Origin: Clostridium celatum DSM 1785
GTDB taxonomy: Bacteria > Bacillota > Clostridia > Clostridiales > Clostridiaceae
Length of the DNA stretch: 64,000 nucleotides
NCBI RefSeq assembly: GCF_000320405.1
Contig: NZ_KB291681.1
Location: forward strand, 16,778-80,777
Direction: 5' to 3'
In this document: positions 38,787-47,250 of the stretch, one piece after another
How positions within the stretch are numbered: the stretch's first letter is position 1
Layout: the number at the start of each line of letters is the position of its first letter
Position numbers and translations under genes: made by a program
Notes under the pieces: generated by a model
Databases searched by the model: none
Told to the model about the DNA's origin: nothing
The model's input: only the letters and a program-made list of their open reading frames with translations

Positions 38787-39632
38787 ATGAGAAAAGTTAC
38801 ATTAGCTAAAAATGCTGGTTTTTGTTTTGGTGTTAAAAGAGCAGTAGATGAAGCTATAAAAACTCAAAGAGAGTATAATAAAAAAATATATACATTAGGA
38901 CCATTAATTCATAATAACGATGTGGTAAATTACCTTGAAGATAATGATATTTATGCTATAGATATTAATGATATAGAAAATTTAAATTCTGGAGATGTAA
39001 TACTAATTAGATCTCATGGAGTTTCTAAAGAGGTATTTGATCTATTAACTGATAAAGGCTTAATTGTTATTAATGCAACTTGTCCATTTGTAACAAATAT
39101 ACAAAAGAAAGTTAATAAATTTTCAAATGAAGGCTATAAGATAGTTATCTTAGGTGATAAAAATCATCCAGAAGTTATTGGGATAAACGGATGGTGTAAT
39201 AATGAAGCAATAGTAACAAAAGATGGTAAAATTATTGAAGATTTACCTAATAAGGTGTGTGTTGTTTCTCAAACTACAGAAAAAGAAGAAAATTGGAACA
39301 TTACAATTAATAATTTAAATAATAAGGTTAGCGAATTGAAGCAATTTAATACTATTTGTGCAGCTACTGAAGAAAGACAAAGCAGTGTTTTAGAATTATC
39401 AAAAACTGTAGATTTTATGATTATTGTAGGTGGAAAAAATAGTTCAAACACAACTAAACTATATGAAATAGCAAAAGAAAATTGTAAAAACACTATACAT
39501 ATAGAAAATGCAAAGGAGCTACCACAAAGTTTAATAGATGATTCATCAATAAATACAATAGGTGTAACAGCTGGAGCATCAACTCCAGATTGGATAATAA
39601 AGGAAGTAATTGAAGTGATGGAGGGAAAATAA
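38787..39632 (+). CDS. ispH: 4-hydroxy-3-methylbut-2-enyl diphosphate reductase
   Basis: Last enzyme of the MEP pathway, forming IPP and DMAPP using a 4Fe-4S cluster. 281 residues with cysteines in AGFCFGVKRAV (C13), NATCPFV (near 96) and NTICAATEERQ (near 190), and the ISPH histidines in HNNDVV and RSHGVSKEV. RBS AGGAGAAA. One base separates its stop from rpsA. Confidence 0.97.
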   Translation: MRKVTLAKNAGFCFGVKRAVDEAIKTQREYNKKIYTLGPLIHNNDVVNYLEDNDIYAIDINDIENLNSGDVILIRSHGVSKEVFDLLTDKGLIVINATCPFVTNIQKKVNKFSNEGYKIVILGDKNHPEVIGINGWCNNEAIVTKDGKIIEDLPNKVCVVSQTTEKEENWNITINNLNNKVSELKQFNTICAATEERQSSVLELSKTVDFMIIVGGKNSSNTTKLYEIAKENCKNTIHIENAKELPQSLIDDSSINTIGVTAGASTPDWIIKEVIEVMEGK

Positions 39633-39633
39633 A

Positions 39634-40692
39634 ATGGAAGAACAATTAACTTTAATGAATGAAATGGATAGAAAGTTTCGTATAGGAGATGAAATAGAAG
39701 GAGAAATATTCTCTATTAAGAGTGATGAAATTGTTATTTCTTTAGTAGGATATAAAATAGATGGTATTATTCCAATAAAGGAATTAGCAGCTCAAGATAG
39801 AGTTAATGAAGTATTAAGCAACTTAAATATAGGTGATAAAATTACAGCTAAGGTAATTAAATTAAAGAATGAAGATAATTATGTTGTATTATCACGTCTA
39901 GAATATGAAAAAGAAGAAACTTTATTTAAATTAGAAGAATTATTTAAAAGTGGAGAAAACTTTGATGTTATAGTTAAAGAAGCTAAAGAAAAGGGATTAG
40001 TTGCATATTTTAATGGTGTTAGAATATTTATACCATCTTCACAAATTGATGTAAGATATGTTGAAGATAAAAATGCTTTAGTTAATACTACTTTAACTGT
40101 AAGATTAATAGATTTTTCAAGAGAAAATTTATCTAAAATTGTAGCATCTAGAAGAGTTATTTTAGAAGAAGCTAAGCTACAAAAAGAACAAGCTACATGG
40201 GATTCGTTAAATGAAGGGGATGTAGTTAAAGCAGAAGTAAAAAGATTTACTAAATTCGGAGCTTTTGCTGAAATAAATGGTGTAGATGGATTAATTCATT
40301 TATCTCAAATATCTTGGAAGCATATAAATTCATGTGATGAAATATTAAAAATTGGTGAAATTATTGATGTAAAAATAATTGGATTAGATAAAGAACAAAA
40401 GAAATTATCATTAAGTATTAAAGCTCTTACTCCAGAACCATGGAGCGTAATAGATGAAAAGTATACTGAAGGTTCTGCAGTTTTAGGTAAGGTAGTAAGA
40501 ATAAATGATTTTGGTGCATTTGTTGAATTAGAACCAGGAATAGATGGGTTAGTTCATATTTCAAAGATTAGCCATGATCATATAAAGCACCCATCAGAAG
40601 TATTAACTATAGGTGAAGAGGTTAAATGTATTATATTAAGTATTGATAAAGAAAATAGAAAAATTGCACTTAGTATAAAAGATGCTCAATAA
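39634..40692 (+). CDS. rpsA: 30S ribosomal protein S1 homolog, four S1 domains
   Basis: 352 residues with four S1 (OB-fold) repeats at about 15-85, 100-165, 188-258 and 273-343. The last two are the most canonical (VKRFTKFGAFAEINGVDGLIHLSQ; VVRINDFGAFVELEPGIDGLVHISK). Shorter than the six-domain proteobacterial S1. RBS GGAGGG overlaps the end of ispH, so translation is coupled. Followed by a strong terminator. Confidence 0.93.
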   Translation: MEEQLTLMNEMDRKFRIGDEIEGEIFSIKSDEIVISLVGYKIDGIIPIKELAAQDRVNEVLSNLNIGDKITAKVIKLKNEDNYVVLSRLEYEKEETLFKLEELFKSGENFDVIVKEAKEKGLVAYFNGVRIFIPSSQIDVRYVEDKNALVNTTLTVRLIDFSRENLSKIVASRRVILEEAKLQKEQATWDSLNEGDVVKAEVKRFTKFGAFAEINGVDGLIHLSQISWKHINSCDEILKIGEIIDVKIIGLDKEQKKLSLSIKALTPEPWSVIDEKYTEGSAVLGKVVRINDFGAFVELEPGIDGLVHISKISHDHIKHPSEVLTIGEEVKCIILSIDKENRKIALSIKDAQ

Positions 40693-40707
40693 AATTTAGC
40701 GTATATT

Positions 40708-40745
40708 AAAAAGATTACACATATAAATATTAGTGTAATCTTTTT
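40708..40745 (+). terminator. Terminator after rpsA
   Basis: AAAAAGATTACAC (40708-40720) pairs with GTGTAATCTTTTT (40733-40745). Confidence 0.88.
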
Positions 40746-40779
40746 ATATTATATAGTATTAATTATTAATGAGGTATAT

Positions 40780-41718
40780 ATGGTTTTATTAGAAAAATTA
40801 TCTAATAGTAATTTTGAGAAGTTTAGAGAGTTGAGTTTAGAGAGAATTAGTGTTGAAAATTATGATAAAGACTTTTTTGAATATTATGAAAAGGAAAAAT
40901 TCTTTTTTAAAATTTTTTTCAAAAAGTTTGTTAAATTATTTGTGTATAATGGTGAAATTATAGGATATATATGGTATGAAGTTCCTGTTGAAATTCCTAT
41001 AAGAATATGGTCTTTATATGTTAAAGAGGAATACTTAGAATGTTTAGATGAATCTATTCTTAAATCTTTTAATAATACAATTCTTACTTATGAAACACAA
41101 GATGATAAAACTAATAACATTATGCTTAAAAATTTGGGTTTTAAGAAAGTAAATCCATCTGTATTAATGAATATTAAAGTTAACTCTTTTTCAAAACAGT
41201 ATTATATAGATAAATTATTTTCTAGTATTGAAAATGATATTTCAATACTAGAAAAGTTTATATATTTCACAAATGAAAAATATGATAATTTAGTAATTAC
41301 TACAGAAATAATGAAGAAAAATGAAGAAGAGCAATTACGGTGTGATATACAAAATAGTGTTTTTTTTAATGAAGATAGATCACCTCTTCAATTAGAAGAT
41401 ATAGAAAATGATATAAAACAAGATTATTATATCGATGATTTATCAATGTTTGTTAAGATTAATAATATTGCAATAGGATATGGGCAAGTAATTTATAATA
41501 GAGGAATGTATACTGTTGTTAACTTTGGAATCATTAATGAATTTAGAGGGTATGGTTTTGGTAAAATATTATTATGTTCATTAATAAAGGCTTGCAAAGA
41601 AATGGATATTTTAGATTTATATATTAGAGTAGAGGAAAATAATATATCTGCATTAAAATTATATAGTTGGATAGGTTTTTCACCTAAACTTATTATAAAT
41701 AAATGGGAAAGAAAGTAA
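40780..41718 (+). CDS. GNAT-family N-acetyltransferase, two-domain
   Basis: 312 residues. The C-terminal domain (about 190-312) is a standard GNAT with the acetyl-CoA loop NEFRGYGFGKILLCSLI and the ending VEENNISALKLYSWIGF. The N-terminal part (1-150) looks like a degenerate GNAT half (VYNGEIIGYIWYE...LKNLGFKKVNPSVLM). Acceptor unknown. RBS GAGG. Single gene. Confidence 0.82.
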   Translation: MVLLEKLSNSNFEKFRELSLERISVENYDKDFFEYYEKEKFFFKIFFKKFVKLFVYNGEIIGYIWYEVPVEIPIRIWSLYVKEEYLECLDESILKSFNNTILTYETQDDKTNNIMLKNLGFKKVNPSVLMNIKVNSFSKQYYIDKLFSSIENDISILEKFIYFTNEKYDNLVITTEIMKKNEEEQLRCDIQNSVFFNEDRSPLQLEDIENDIKQDYYIDDLSMFVKINNIAIGYGQVIYNRGMYTVVNFGIINEFRGYGFGKILLCSLIKACKEMDILDLYIRVEENNISALKLYSWIGFSPKLIINKWERK

Positions 41719-41820
41719 TGTTTTTTAGAGATAAAATGGGCTAACACTTTATTTTTTGCAAAATGTTATGTTATAATACATTAAGAATTCTATTTTATGT
41801 TTACAATGGAGGAGAGAGTT

Positions 41821-43194
41821 ATGACAAAAGTATTTGATTATAAGTCATTAGACGAATTAAAGAACCAAGGTGAAGGGAAATACTTTTATATTCATACTTA
41901 TGGGTGTCAGATGAACGAAGAAGATTCTGAAAAACTTTCAGGTATGTTAAAGAGATTAGGATATACAAGAACAGAAGAAAAAACAGAGGCTGAAATAATA
42001 TTATTTAATACTTGTTGTGTAAGAGAAAATGCAGAAAATAAGGTTTTTGGTAATTTAGGACAATTAAAAGCATTAAAAGCTAAAAATCCTGATTTAATAG
42101 TTGGAATATGTGGATGTATGATGCAACAAGAAGGAATGGCAGATAAGATATTAAAACAATTCCCGTATGTTAATATTATATTTGGAACACATAATGCATA
42201 TAAATTCCCAGAGTATTTAAATAGAGTTAAAACAGAAGGTGTTCAAATAAAAGAGATATTTAATAAGGAAGAAGAAATTGTTGAAGGTCTTCCAGTTGAT
42301 AGAAAAAGTGATGTTAAGGCTTTTGTTACTATAATGTATGGATGTAATAACTTCTGTACATACTGCATAGTTCCATATGTTAGAGGAAGAGAAAGATCAA
42401 GAAAGCCAGAAGATATTTTAAAGGAAATAAAAGAGTTAGTTGCAAATGGATATAAAGAAATAACACTTTTAGGTCAAAATGTTAATTCTTATGGAAAAGG
42501 ATTAGAAAATGAAGTTTCTTTTGCTGAACTTTTAAGAATGATAAATGAAATAGATGGATTAGAAAGAGTTAGATTTATGACTTCTCATCCAAAGGATTTA
42601 AATGATGATGTAATTAAAGCTATAAAAGAATGTGGAAAACTATGTGAGCAAATACATTTACCTGTTCAAAGTGGTTCAAATAGAATACTAAAGAAAATGA
42701 ATAGACATTATACAAGAGAGTATTATTTACTAGTTCTAAATAAAATAAAAAGAGAAATTCCAGATGTAGCATTAACTACAGATATCATAGTTGGGTTCCC
42801 TGGTGAAACAGAAGAAGATTTTATAGATACATTAGAATTAGTTAAAGAAGTTAAATATGATGCGGCATTTACTTTCATTTATTCAAGAAGAAATAATACG
42901 CCAGCAGATATGATGTTAGATCAAGTTAATGATGAAGATAAGCATAATAGATTTAACAGATTAGTTGAAGCTGTAAATTCTAATGTAATAGCTCAAAATA
43001 AAGCTTATGAAGGGAAAATAGTTGAAGTTCTAGTTGAAGGTACTAGTAAGAATGATGAATCTAAGTTAAGTGGTAGAACTAGAAATGGTAGATTAGTTAA
43101 TTTTGCAGCTGAAGGTGTAAAAGTAGGAGATATAGTAAATGTTACAATTACCAAAGCTCAAAACTTTTCACTAATAGGTGAAGTTTGTAAGTAA
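41821..43194 (+). CDS. miaB: tRNA-2-methylthio-N6-dimethylallyladenosine synthase
   Basis: Radical SAM methylthiotransferase acting on i6A37 of tRNAs. 457 residues: UPF0004 domain with [15 protein letters not shown] and two more cluster cysteines ([14 protein letters not shown]), radical SAM motif [20 protein letters not shown] near residue 165, and a C-terminal TRAM domain. An in-frame ATG at 41797 lies before the ribosome binding site; GGAGGAGAG fixes the start at 41821. In clostridia miaB is normally followed by mutS and mutL; here a prophage intervenes. Confidence 0.96.
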   Translation: MTKVFDYKSLDELKNQGEGKYFYIHTYGCQMNEEDSEKLSGMLKRLGYTRTEEKTEAEIILFNTCCVRENAENKVFGNLGQLKALKAKNPDLIVGICGCMMQQEGMADKILKQFPYVNIIFGTHNAYKFPEYLNRVKTEGVQIKEIFNKEEEIVEGLPVDRKSDVKAFVTIMYGCNNFCTYCIVPYVRGRERSRKPEDILKEIKELVANGYKEITLLGQNVNSYGKGLENEVSFAELLRMINEIDGLERVRFMTSHPKDLNDDVIKAIKECGKLCEQIHLPVQSGSNRILKKMNRHYTREYYLLVLNKIKREIPDVALTTDIIVGFPGETEEDFIDTLELVKEVKYDAAFTFIYSRRNNTPADMMLDQVNDEDKHNRFNRLVEAVNSNVIAQNKAYEGKIVEVLVEGTSKNDESKLSGRTRNGRLVNFAAEGVKVGDIVNVTITKAQNFSLIGEVCK

Positions 43195-43209
43195 TATATG
43201 TGTATAGGT

Positions 43210-43240
43210 AAGCAACTCAGAAAAAATCTGGGTTGCTTTT
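43210..43240 (+). terminator. Terminator after miaB
   Basis: AAGCAAC and CAGA pair with TCTG and GTTGCTT around a short A-rich loop; TTT follows. Confidence 0.85.
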
Positions 43241-43342
43241 AATTTATATTATTTAAATAGTAGCTATAATATAACAAAAAAAAATAAAATATGATAATAT
43301 ATAAATAAACAAAAATATAAAATGTATGGAGGAATTTAAATT

Positions 43343-43390
43343 ATGGCATTGACACCGATGATGAGATACTGCTTTAATAACCCCTTATAA
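43343..43390 (+). pseudogene. mutS: 5' fragment of mutS, interrupted by prophage integration
   Basis: ATG at 43343 with GGAGG 10 bases upstream reads M-A-L-T-P-M-M-R, matching the start of clostridial MutS (LTPMMRQY), then continues Y-C-F-N-N-P-L and stops at 43388-43390. The position after miaB is the expected mutS locus. The host sequence is therefore cut at about codon 8-9 and replaced by element DNA. The rest of mutS should lie beyond the right end of the prophage, outside the window, without its native promoter, ribosome binding site and start. Mismatch repair would be off in the lysogen unless a substitute start exists at the other junction. Confidence 0.85.
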
Positions 43391-43456
43391 ACACTTGTTT
43401 TATTGCAATATAATAACTCAAAAACTATAAACGGCAAAAAAACGGCAAAAATGAAA
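43343..43456. other. Left attachment site region (attL) with candidate integrase arm repeats
   Basis: The host-element junction must lie close to 43360-43370, where MutS similarity ends. The core cannot be delimited without attR. Between the junction and the integrase stop there are two direct copies of ACGGCAAAA (43431-43439 and 43442-43450), spaced 11 bases, in the place where arm-type integrase sites are expected. Confidence 0.6.
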
Positions 43457-44557
43457 TTATATATCTAAATTTTCAAAATTATTATTAATTATATTCTTTG
43501 CATTCATTAACATGCTATCTGTAACATGAGTATAAGTATTCATAGTTTCTTTAACATCATGACCAAGTATATAGGCTGCTGTTTTAAAATCTACACCCGA
43601 TGCAATTAATTTAGTTGCATATGTATGCCTAAGTTCATGTAAACACACATTGAATCCTAAACTTTTCATTCTTTTATTCAGTACAGTCTGAAAACTTCTT
43701 TTTTCTCCAAAATTAAATATTCTACCATCTTCAGCTGGTTTATTATTAAACATATAATTTCTAATTTCCTTAATTGTAATTTCAGGTACTGGGATTATTC
43801 TATTAGAGTTCCTGCTTTTAAGAGGACCAAGCCCACAAACACCATTTCCTATATCTTTAAATTGCTTATTAATATCTATACCATTATTTAATATATCATC
43901 TTTTGTTAATCCTAAAATTTCTCCTATTCTAAGCCCTGCTGTAACAGCTATTAATGAAACTATGTAATATTTTTCTTTGTCATGTTTTAATTTTGAGAGA
44001 AGAGCTTTAACTTCCTCATCATCTAAAGCTCTTCTTTTTATTATTGTTTTATTCTTCTTTAGTTTAATATCATCACAAGGAGATACATTAAGTATTTTAT
44101 ATTTCTTAACTGCCGAATTGAATAAAATCTTAATATATCCTACTTTAGATTCAATAGTTTTTTGTGTTCTGCCTTTTCGGTATAAGTCATCTATAATATT
44201 TTGCACATCTTTAGTTTTAATAGATTTAAGAGGAAAATCCAATAATGCTTTAAAGCTATTGACAGAATACTTCATATTTGAAATTGTAGCAGCAGTTTGA
44301 TACAAGTCATTATCTTGTTTATATATTTCATAAAACTCGCTGAATGTTACTTCAGAGTAATCCAGATTTAAATTCTTTGTAGATTTAATAGCTTCTTTTA
44401 TAGCTTCGAGAGCTTTATCAGCTGCTCTTTTTGCTTCTTGCTTACTCTTAAATCCTTGCTTAGCTTTTTGTTTCCATTTACCAATATCGTAATCTTTATA
44501 AGATATTATGAATTGCCATCCTTTATCTTTCTGGCGATATGTAATGTTGTATTGCAT
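43457..44557 (-). CDS. int: Phage tyrosine integrase
   Basis: 366 residues. An N-terminal arm-binding domain of the AP2-like type (1-60; WQFIISYKDYDIGKWKQKAKQ), a SAM-like core-binding domain (70-160) and the catalytic domain with the full set R210 (AGLRIGEI), K247, H307 and R310 (HELRHTYA), H333 (LGHD) and the nucleophile Y342 (NTYTHV). Intact, so it should support integration and excision. It reads toward attL, which it adjoins. RBS GGAGG; a small ORF overlaps its start. Confidence 0.95.
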   Translation of the reverse strand: MQYNITYRQKDKGWQFIISYKDYDIGKWKQKAKQGFKSKQEAKRAADKALEAIKEAIKSTKNLNLDYSEVTFSEFYEIYKQDNDLYQTAATISNMKYSVNSFKALLDFPLKSIKTKDVQNIIDDLYRKGRTQKTIESKVGYIKILFNSAVKKYKILNVSPCDDIKLKKNKTIIKRRALDDEEVKALLSKLKHDKEKYYIVSLIAVTAGLRIGEILGLTKDDILNNGIDINKQFKDIGNGVCGLGPLKSRNSNRIIPVPEITIKEIRNYMFNNKPAEDGRIFNFGEKRSFQTVLNKRMKSLGFNVCLHELRHTYATKLIASGVDFKTAAYILGHDVKETMNTYTHVTDSMLMNAKNIINNNFENLDI

Positions 44558-44622
44558 AACTTTTCCTCCTTTGTATAAATTAATTTTCCATTTTTAGTTA
44601 TACAACTAATTTTAGTTAACAT
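44506..44622 (-). CDS. 38-residue leader ORF overlapping the integrase start
   Basis: ATG at 44622 with a strong ribosome binding site GGAGGGG 5 bases upstream reads 38 codons (MLTKISCITK...) in another frame, through the integrase ribosome binding site and start, to a stop at 44506-44508. It is basic, with no recognised family; too short for a usual excisionase. Its translation would cover or expose the integrase start, so it may tune integrase level. Could also be fortuitous. Confidence 0.45.
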   Translation of the reverse strand: MLTKISCITKNGKLIYTKEEKLCNTTLHIARKIKDGNS

Positions 44623-44700
44623 GTCTACCCCTCCGATTTATCCCTTATTCCTTAAAAATTCATCTCATATTCTTAATTTATATAATTTATCTTTTGTAGT

Positions 44701-44730
44701 GTTCAGTATACCGAACATAAACGTATGTTC
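44701..44730. promoter_or_regulatory. Overlapping inverted repeats, probable operator
   Basis: GTTCAGTATACCGAAC (44701-44716) and GAACATAAACGTATGTTC (44713-44730, arms GAACATA/TATGTTC) share GAAC. They lie upstream of the integrase and leader ORF and downstream of the repressor gene. The spacing does not fit a clostridial LexA box (GAAC-N4-GTTC). Likely a phage repressor or regulator site. Confidence 0.5.
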
Positions 44731-44820
44731 ACATCAGGTGTAAAAAATATGGAAAATATCAACATTGTTAATATTTCCCTTGTCTGATTTTTTTTTATGT
44801 TACTTTTCAAAAAACTTAAA

Positions 44821-45186
44821 TTACAATAGCTTTTTAACATCGAATCCAACACTCTTAAGTTTTTCAAAAAGTTCTTCAATATCTTTTTCTGTTAAATGTA
44901 ATTTTTCATCATCAAAAGTAATCTCAAATAAATCTCCATCTATTTCTTTTTTTATATAAGTTCTATAATCATCAGATCTTAATAATAAAAAATTGGCATC
45001 TACATTTAAAAAATCAGCTATTTGAGATAATATTTTAAAGTTTGGTTCTCTTCTATCAACTAAATATCCACTTACAGTAGATTGTGAGACATTAAGAGCG
45101 TCCGCTAAGTCTTTCTTTTTAATTTCTTTTTGTTCTAATAAAAAGCTCAGTCTTTTACCAAAAGTGTCCAACATTTTCATATCCAT
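44821..45186 (-). CDS. CI-like phage repressor, XRE family
   Basis: 121 residues: an HTH_3 domain (LDTFGKRLSFLLEQKEIKKKDLADALNVSQSTVSGYLVDRREPN, about 5-55) and a short acidic C-terminal part without a peptidase S24 domain, so it is not expected to self-cleave after DNA damage. GTG 45195 is inside the ribosome binding site GAGGTG; ATG 45186 is spaced 8 bases. Transcribed away from the early genes across a divergent control region, the position of a lysogeny repressor. Confidence 0.87.
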   Translation of the reverse strand: MDMKMLDTFGKRLSFLLEQKEIKKKDLADALNVSQSTVSGYLVDRREPNFKILSQIADFLNVDANFLLLRSDDYRTYIKKEIDGDLFEITFDDEKLHLTEKDIEELFEKLKSVGFDVKKLL

Positions 45187-45273
45187 AATAATCACACCTC
45201 AATATAAGTATAAGCTATATGCAAACTTTTAATTAAAAAATTGACAAAAAGCTAATTATTTTTAAAAAACATA

Positions 45274-45302
45274 TTGACAACTTGACATAACGCGAATATA
45301 AT
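45274..45302 (+). promoter_or_regulatory. Rightward early promoter (PR)
   Basis: TTGACA (45274-45279) and TATAAT (45297-45302), both perfect consensus, with 17-base spacing. A second TTGACA overlaps at 45282. AGCTA half-sites lie on both sides (near 45209, 45250 and 45311) and may be repressor sites. Confidence 0.85.
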
Positions 45303-45357
45303 TAACACATAAGCTAAAGAAATTTACTTATAGAAAATATCCAAAGGGGGTGATAAT

Positions 45358-45588
45358 ATGAGTAATGTATTATTCTTAAGAAGAGGATTTGGTTTAACCC
45401 AAGATTATGTAGCTAAAGAATTAGGTATATCAAGACCTACATTATCAAAAAAAGAAAACAATCAATTGGATTGGACTAAAAGTGAAATGGAAATATTATC
45501 CAATATTTTTAAGAAATTTAATAAAAAATACACAATAGAAGAAATTTTTTTTAGTAATAACTTCGCTATTAGCGAATCGAATGATTAA
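45358..45588 (+). CDS. Cro-like small XRE protein
   Basis: 76 residues, HTH_3 throughout (LRRGFGLTQDYVAKELGISRPTLSKKENNQ). First gene after the rightward promoter, opposite the repressor, so it takes the Cro position. RBS AAAGGGGGTGAT. Confidence 0.85.
   Translation: MSNVLFLRRGFGLTQDYVAKELGISRPTLSKKENNQLDWTKSEMEILSNIFKKFNKKYTIEEIFFSNNFAISESND
45562..45576. promoter_or_regulatory. Perfect 7-bp-arm inverted repeat at the end of the Cro-like gene
   Basis: TTCGCTATTAGCGAA, within the last codons of the first XRE gene and 43 bases before the second; a candidate operator. Confidence 0.35.
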
Positions 45589-45618
45589 AAATTAACTTTT
45601 AGCAAAGAAGGGTTTAAT

Positions 45619-45846
45619 ATGAATCTAAAAAACATAAGAAAAGAAAAGGGATTAACTTTATCAAAACTAAGTAGTATTTCAAGTATAAGCGCTAGTTATT
45701 TAAGTGAACTTGAAAAAGGTAAATATGAAGCTACTGAAAGTAAAATAATTCGCTTAAGTTTAGCACTTGGAATTACACCAAACGAATTACTTGGATGGGA
45801 AGAAATAATAGATAACTTAAAAAGTAATCTAAATAATTTTATTTAA
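45619..45846 (+). CDS. Second small XRE-family regulator
   Basis: 75 residues with a complete HTH_3 domain (NIRKEKGLTLSKLSSISSISASYLSELEKGKYEAT). It follows the Cro-like gene in the same operon; its role in the early switch is unknown. RBS GAAGGG. Confidence 0.85.
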   Translation: MNLKNIRKEKGLTLSKLSSISSISASYLSELEKGKYEATESKIIRLSLALGITPNELLGWEEIIDNLKSNLNNFI

Positions 45847-45865
45847 AAAATAGGATGGTGGGAGA

Positions 45866-46573
45866 ATGGAGAACACAAAACATCAAAGAAGAAAAGATGT
45901 TCAATTATTTATTAATAAGGATTTAGGTTTAGAAGTAAGAGCGATTACAAATTCTGATGGAAGTATTTCGGTAAATGCAGAAGATGCTGCTACAGGATTT
46001 GGATGGATTGAAATTAAAGATGGTAAAAGATACGTTATGTGGAGAAGAGTAAATAAGTTTATAAAGGAATTTGATATTTCGGCACAAGTGTCGAAAGGAG
46101 ATTTTATTCCAGAGAGTTTATTCTATTTATTAGGAATGAAAGCAGAAAATAAAGCAGCACAGGAATTTCAAAGATGGTTAGCAGTAGATGTAATACCACA
46201 GATAAGAAAAACAGGAACATATTCACCTAATAATCAACTTGCTTTGTCAGAGTTTAAGGGCCAAGTAATGTCATTAGTAAATGATATAGTATCTGAAAAA
46301 ATTAATGAAGTTGAAGAAAAATGTTCAGAATTCTATAAAATCAACTCAGCAAAGAAGTATGATGTTAGTCAATATATTAAAAGAAGGTTAGGAATCAATA
46401 AAGCTAATAATGAATATCAGCAAGTTAAAGATAGAGTATTTCTATTACTTAATGTTACCAAATGGGAAGATATAGACATTGATACATTCAAAGAGTCTAT
46501 AGATATTATAGATGAAAGTATACGTGTGATAAAAATGGAAAGGCCTTACGAACAAACTAGATTTAATTTATAG
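45866..46573 (+). CDS. Phage antirepressor-like protein (BRO-N related)
   Basis: 235 residues. After an N-terminal KHQRRKDVQLFINKDLGLEVRA stretch comes a BRO-N-like region (GFGWIEIKDGKRYVMWRRV, IPESLFYLLGMK, EFQRWLAVDVIPQIRKTGTY, about 30-125) and a different C-terminal domain (140-230). Antirepressors bind and inactivate phage repressors. The first ~22 residues closely match those of the second antirepressor at 54826, so the two share an exchanged N-terminus. RBS GTGGGAG. Confidence 0.8.
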   Translation: MENTKHQRRKDVQLFINKDLGLEVRAITNSDGSISVNAEDAATGFGWIEIKDGKRYVMWRRVNKFIKEFDISAQVSKGDFIPESLFYLLGMKAENKAAQEFQRWLAVDVIPQIRKTGTYSPNNQLALSEFKGQVMSLVNDIVSEKINEVEEKCSEFYKINSAKKYDVSQYIKRRLGINKANNEYQQVKDRVFLLLNVTKWEDIDIDTFKESIDIIDESIRVIKMERPYEQTRFNL

Positions 46574-46592
46574 AACTACAGGAGGTTATTAA

Positions 46593-46886
46593 ATGAAAGC
46601 AGTATTAACTAGAGCAGAATTAGCAGAAAGATGGAATGTAGATGTAAGAACTATAGCTAACTGGGAAAATGAAAGAATAATTCAAAGAGTAGATGGATTA
46701 CCATTACCTAGATATTCTATAGAGCATATTCAATCTTTAGAGGGTATAAAGGATTTACATCAGTTTTCGCCTATAGAAAGAAGAAGATTAGAGGGAGAAC
46801 TAGAAAAGCTTAAAGCAGAGAATGAAAAATTAAAGGCAGTATTATCTAAGATACTTTCAGAAAGTGCAAAAATCGTAGGAATGTAA
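46593..46886 (+). CDS. MerR-like helix-turn-helix protein
   Basis: 97 residues: an N-terminal winged HTH of the excisionase/MerR kind (LTRAELAERWNVDVRTIANWENERII...LPLPRYSIEHI) and a coiled-coil tail (LEGELEKLKAENEKLKAVL). May be a phage regulator or excisionase-like factor. RBS AGGAGG. Confidence 0.72.
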   Translation: MKAVLTRAELAERWNVDVRTIANWENERIIQRVDGLPLPRYSIEHIQSLEGIKDLHQFSPIERRRLEGELEKLKAENEKLKAVLSKILSESAKIVGM

Positions 46887-46924
46887 CTTAACATAATTAA
46901 CTACTGTAAAGGAGGTGATTAATT

Positions 46925-47071
46925 ATGGAAGAAGAGATATTAGAAAAATCTAATGAACTTTATGATTTATTATCAAAGTTTAAAGAGAATGCAGAGAGTT
47001 CGAGTCAATACTGGAGTGTAGTAGAAACTCAAAACTCACTTGGATCATTAATGCAAAGTATAGGGGGATAA
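46925..47071 (+). CDS. Small unknown phage protein, 48 residues
   Basis: Acidic helical peptide (MEEEILEKSNELYDLLSKF...) behind an excellent ribosome binding site AAAGGAGGTGAT. No family recognised. Same direction and spacing as neighbouring phage genes. Confidence 0.55.
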   Translation: MEEEILEKSNELYDLLSKFKENAESSSQYWSVVETQNSLGSLMQSIGG

Positions 47072-47073
47072 TT

Positions 47074-47238
47074 ATGAGTTTAATGTATAAGTTGTATGTT
47101 ATATGGATTGGAACATTAAAGTTCGCATATATCAATGGAGCGTGTTTAGTTACAGTTATTGCAATTATGGCTATTATTACTGCATTAACAGATGATAAGG
47201 CTATATTTACAAAAATATTTAAAAAATTTATGGAGTAA
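47074..47238 (+). CDS. Small membrane protein, 54 residues
   Basis: One hydrophobic segment of about 20 residues (ACLVTVIAIMAIITAL) flanked by a partly hydrophobic N-terminus and a basic C-terminus (KIFKKFME). RBS AGGGGG overlaps the preceding stop. Not recognised. Confidence 0.55.
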   Translation: MSLMYKLYVIWIGTLKFAYINGACLVTVIAIMAIITALTDDKAIFTKIFKKFME

Positions 47239-47250
47239 AGGAGAATCTGA

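Noticed and set aside
43977..44300. Plus-strand frame of 107 codons inside the integrase gene
   Set aside because: Shadow of the integrase; no ribosome binding site and low-complexity hydrophobic content.
44713..44730. LexA (SOS) box upstream of the integrase
   Set aside because: The GAAC and GTTC halves are 10 bases apart instead of 4, so it does not fit the Firmicute LexA site.
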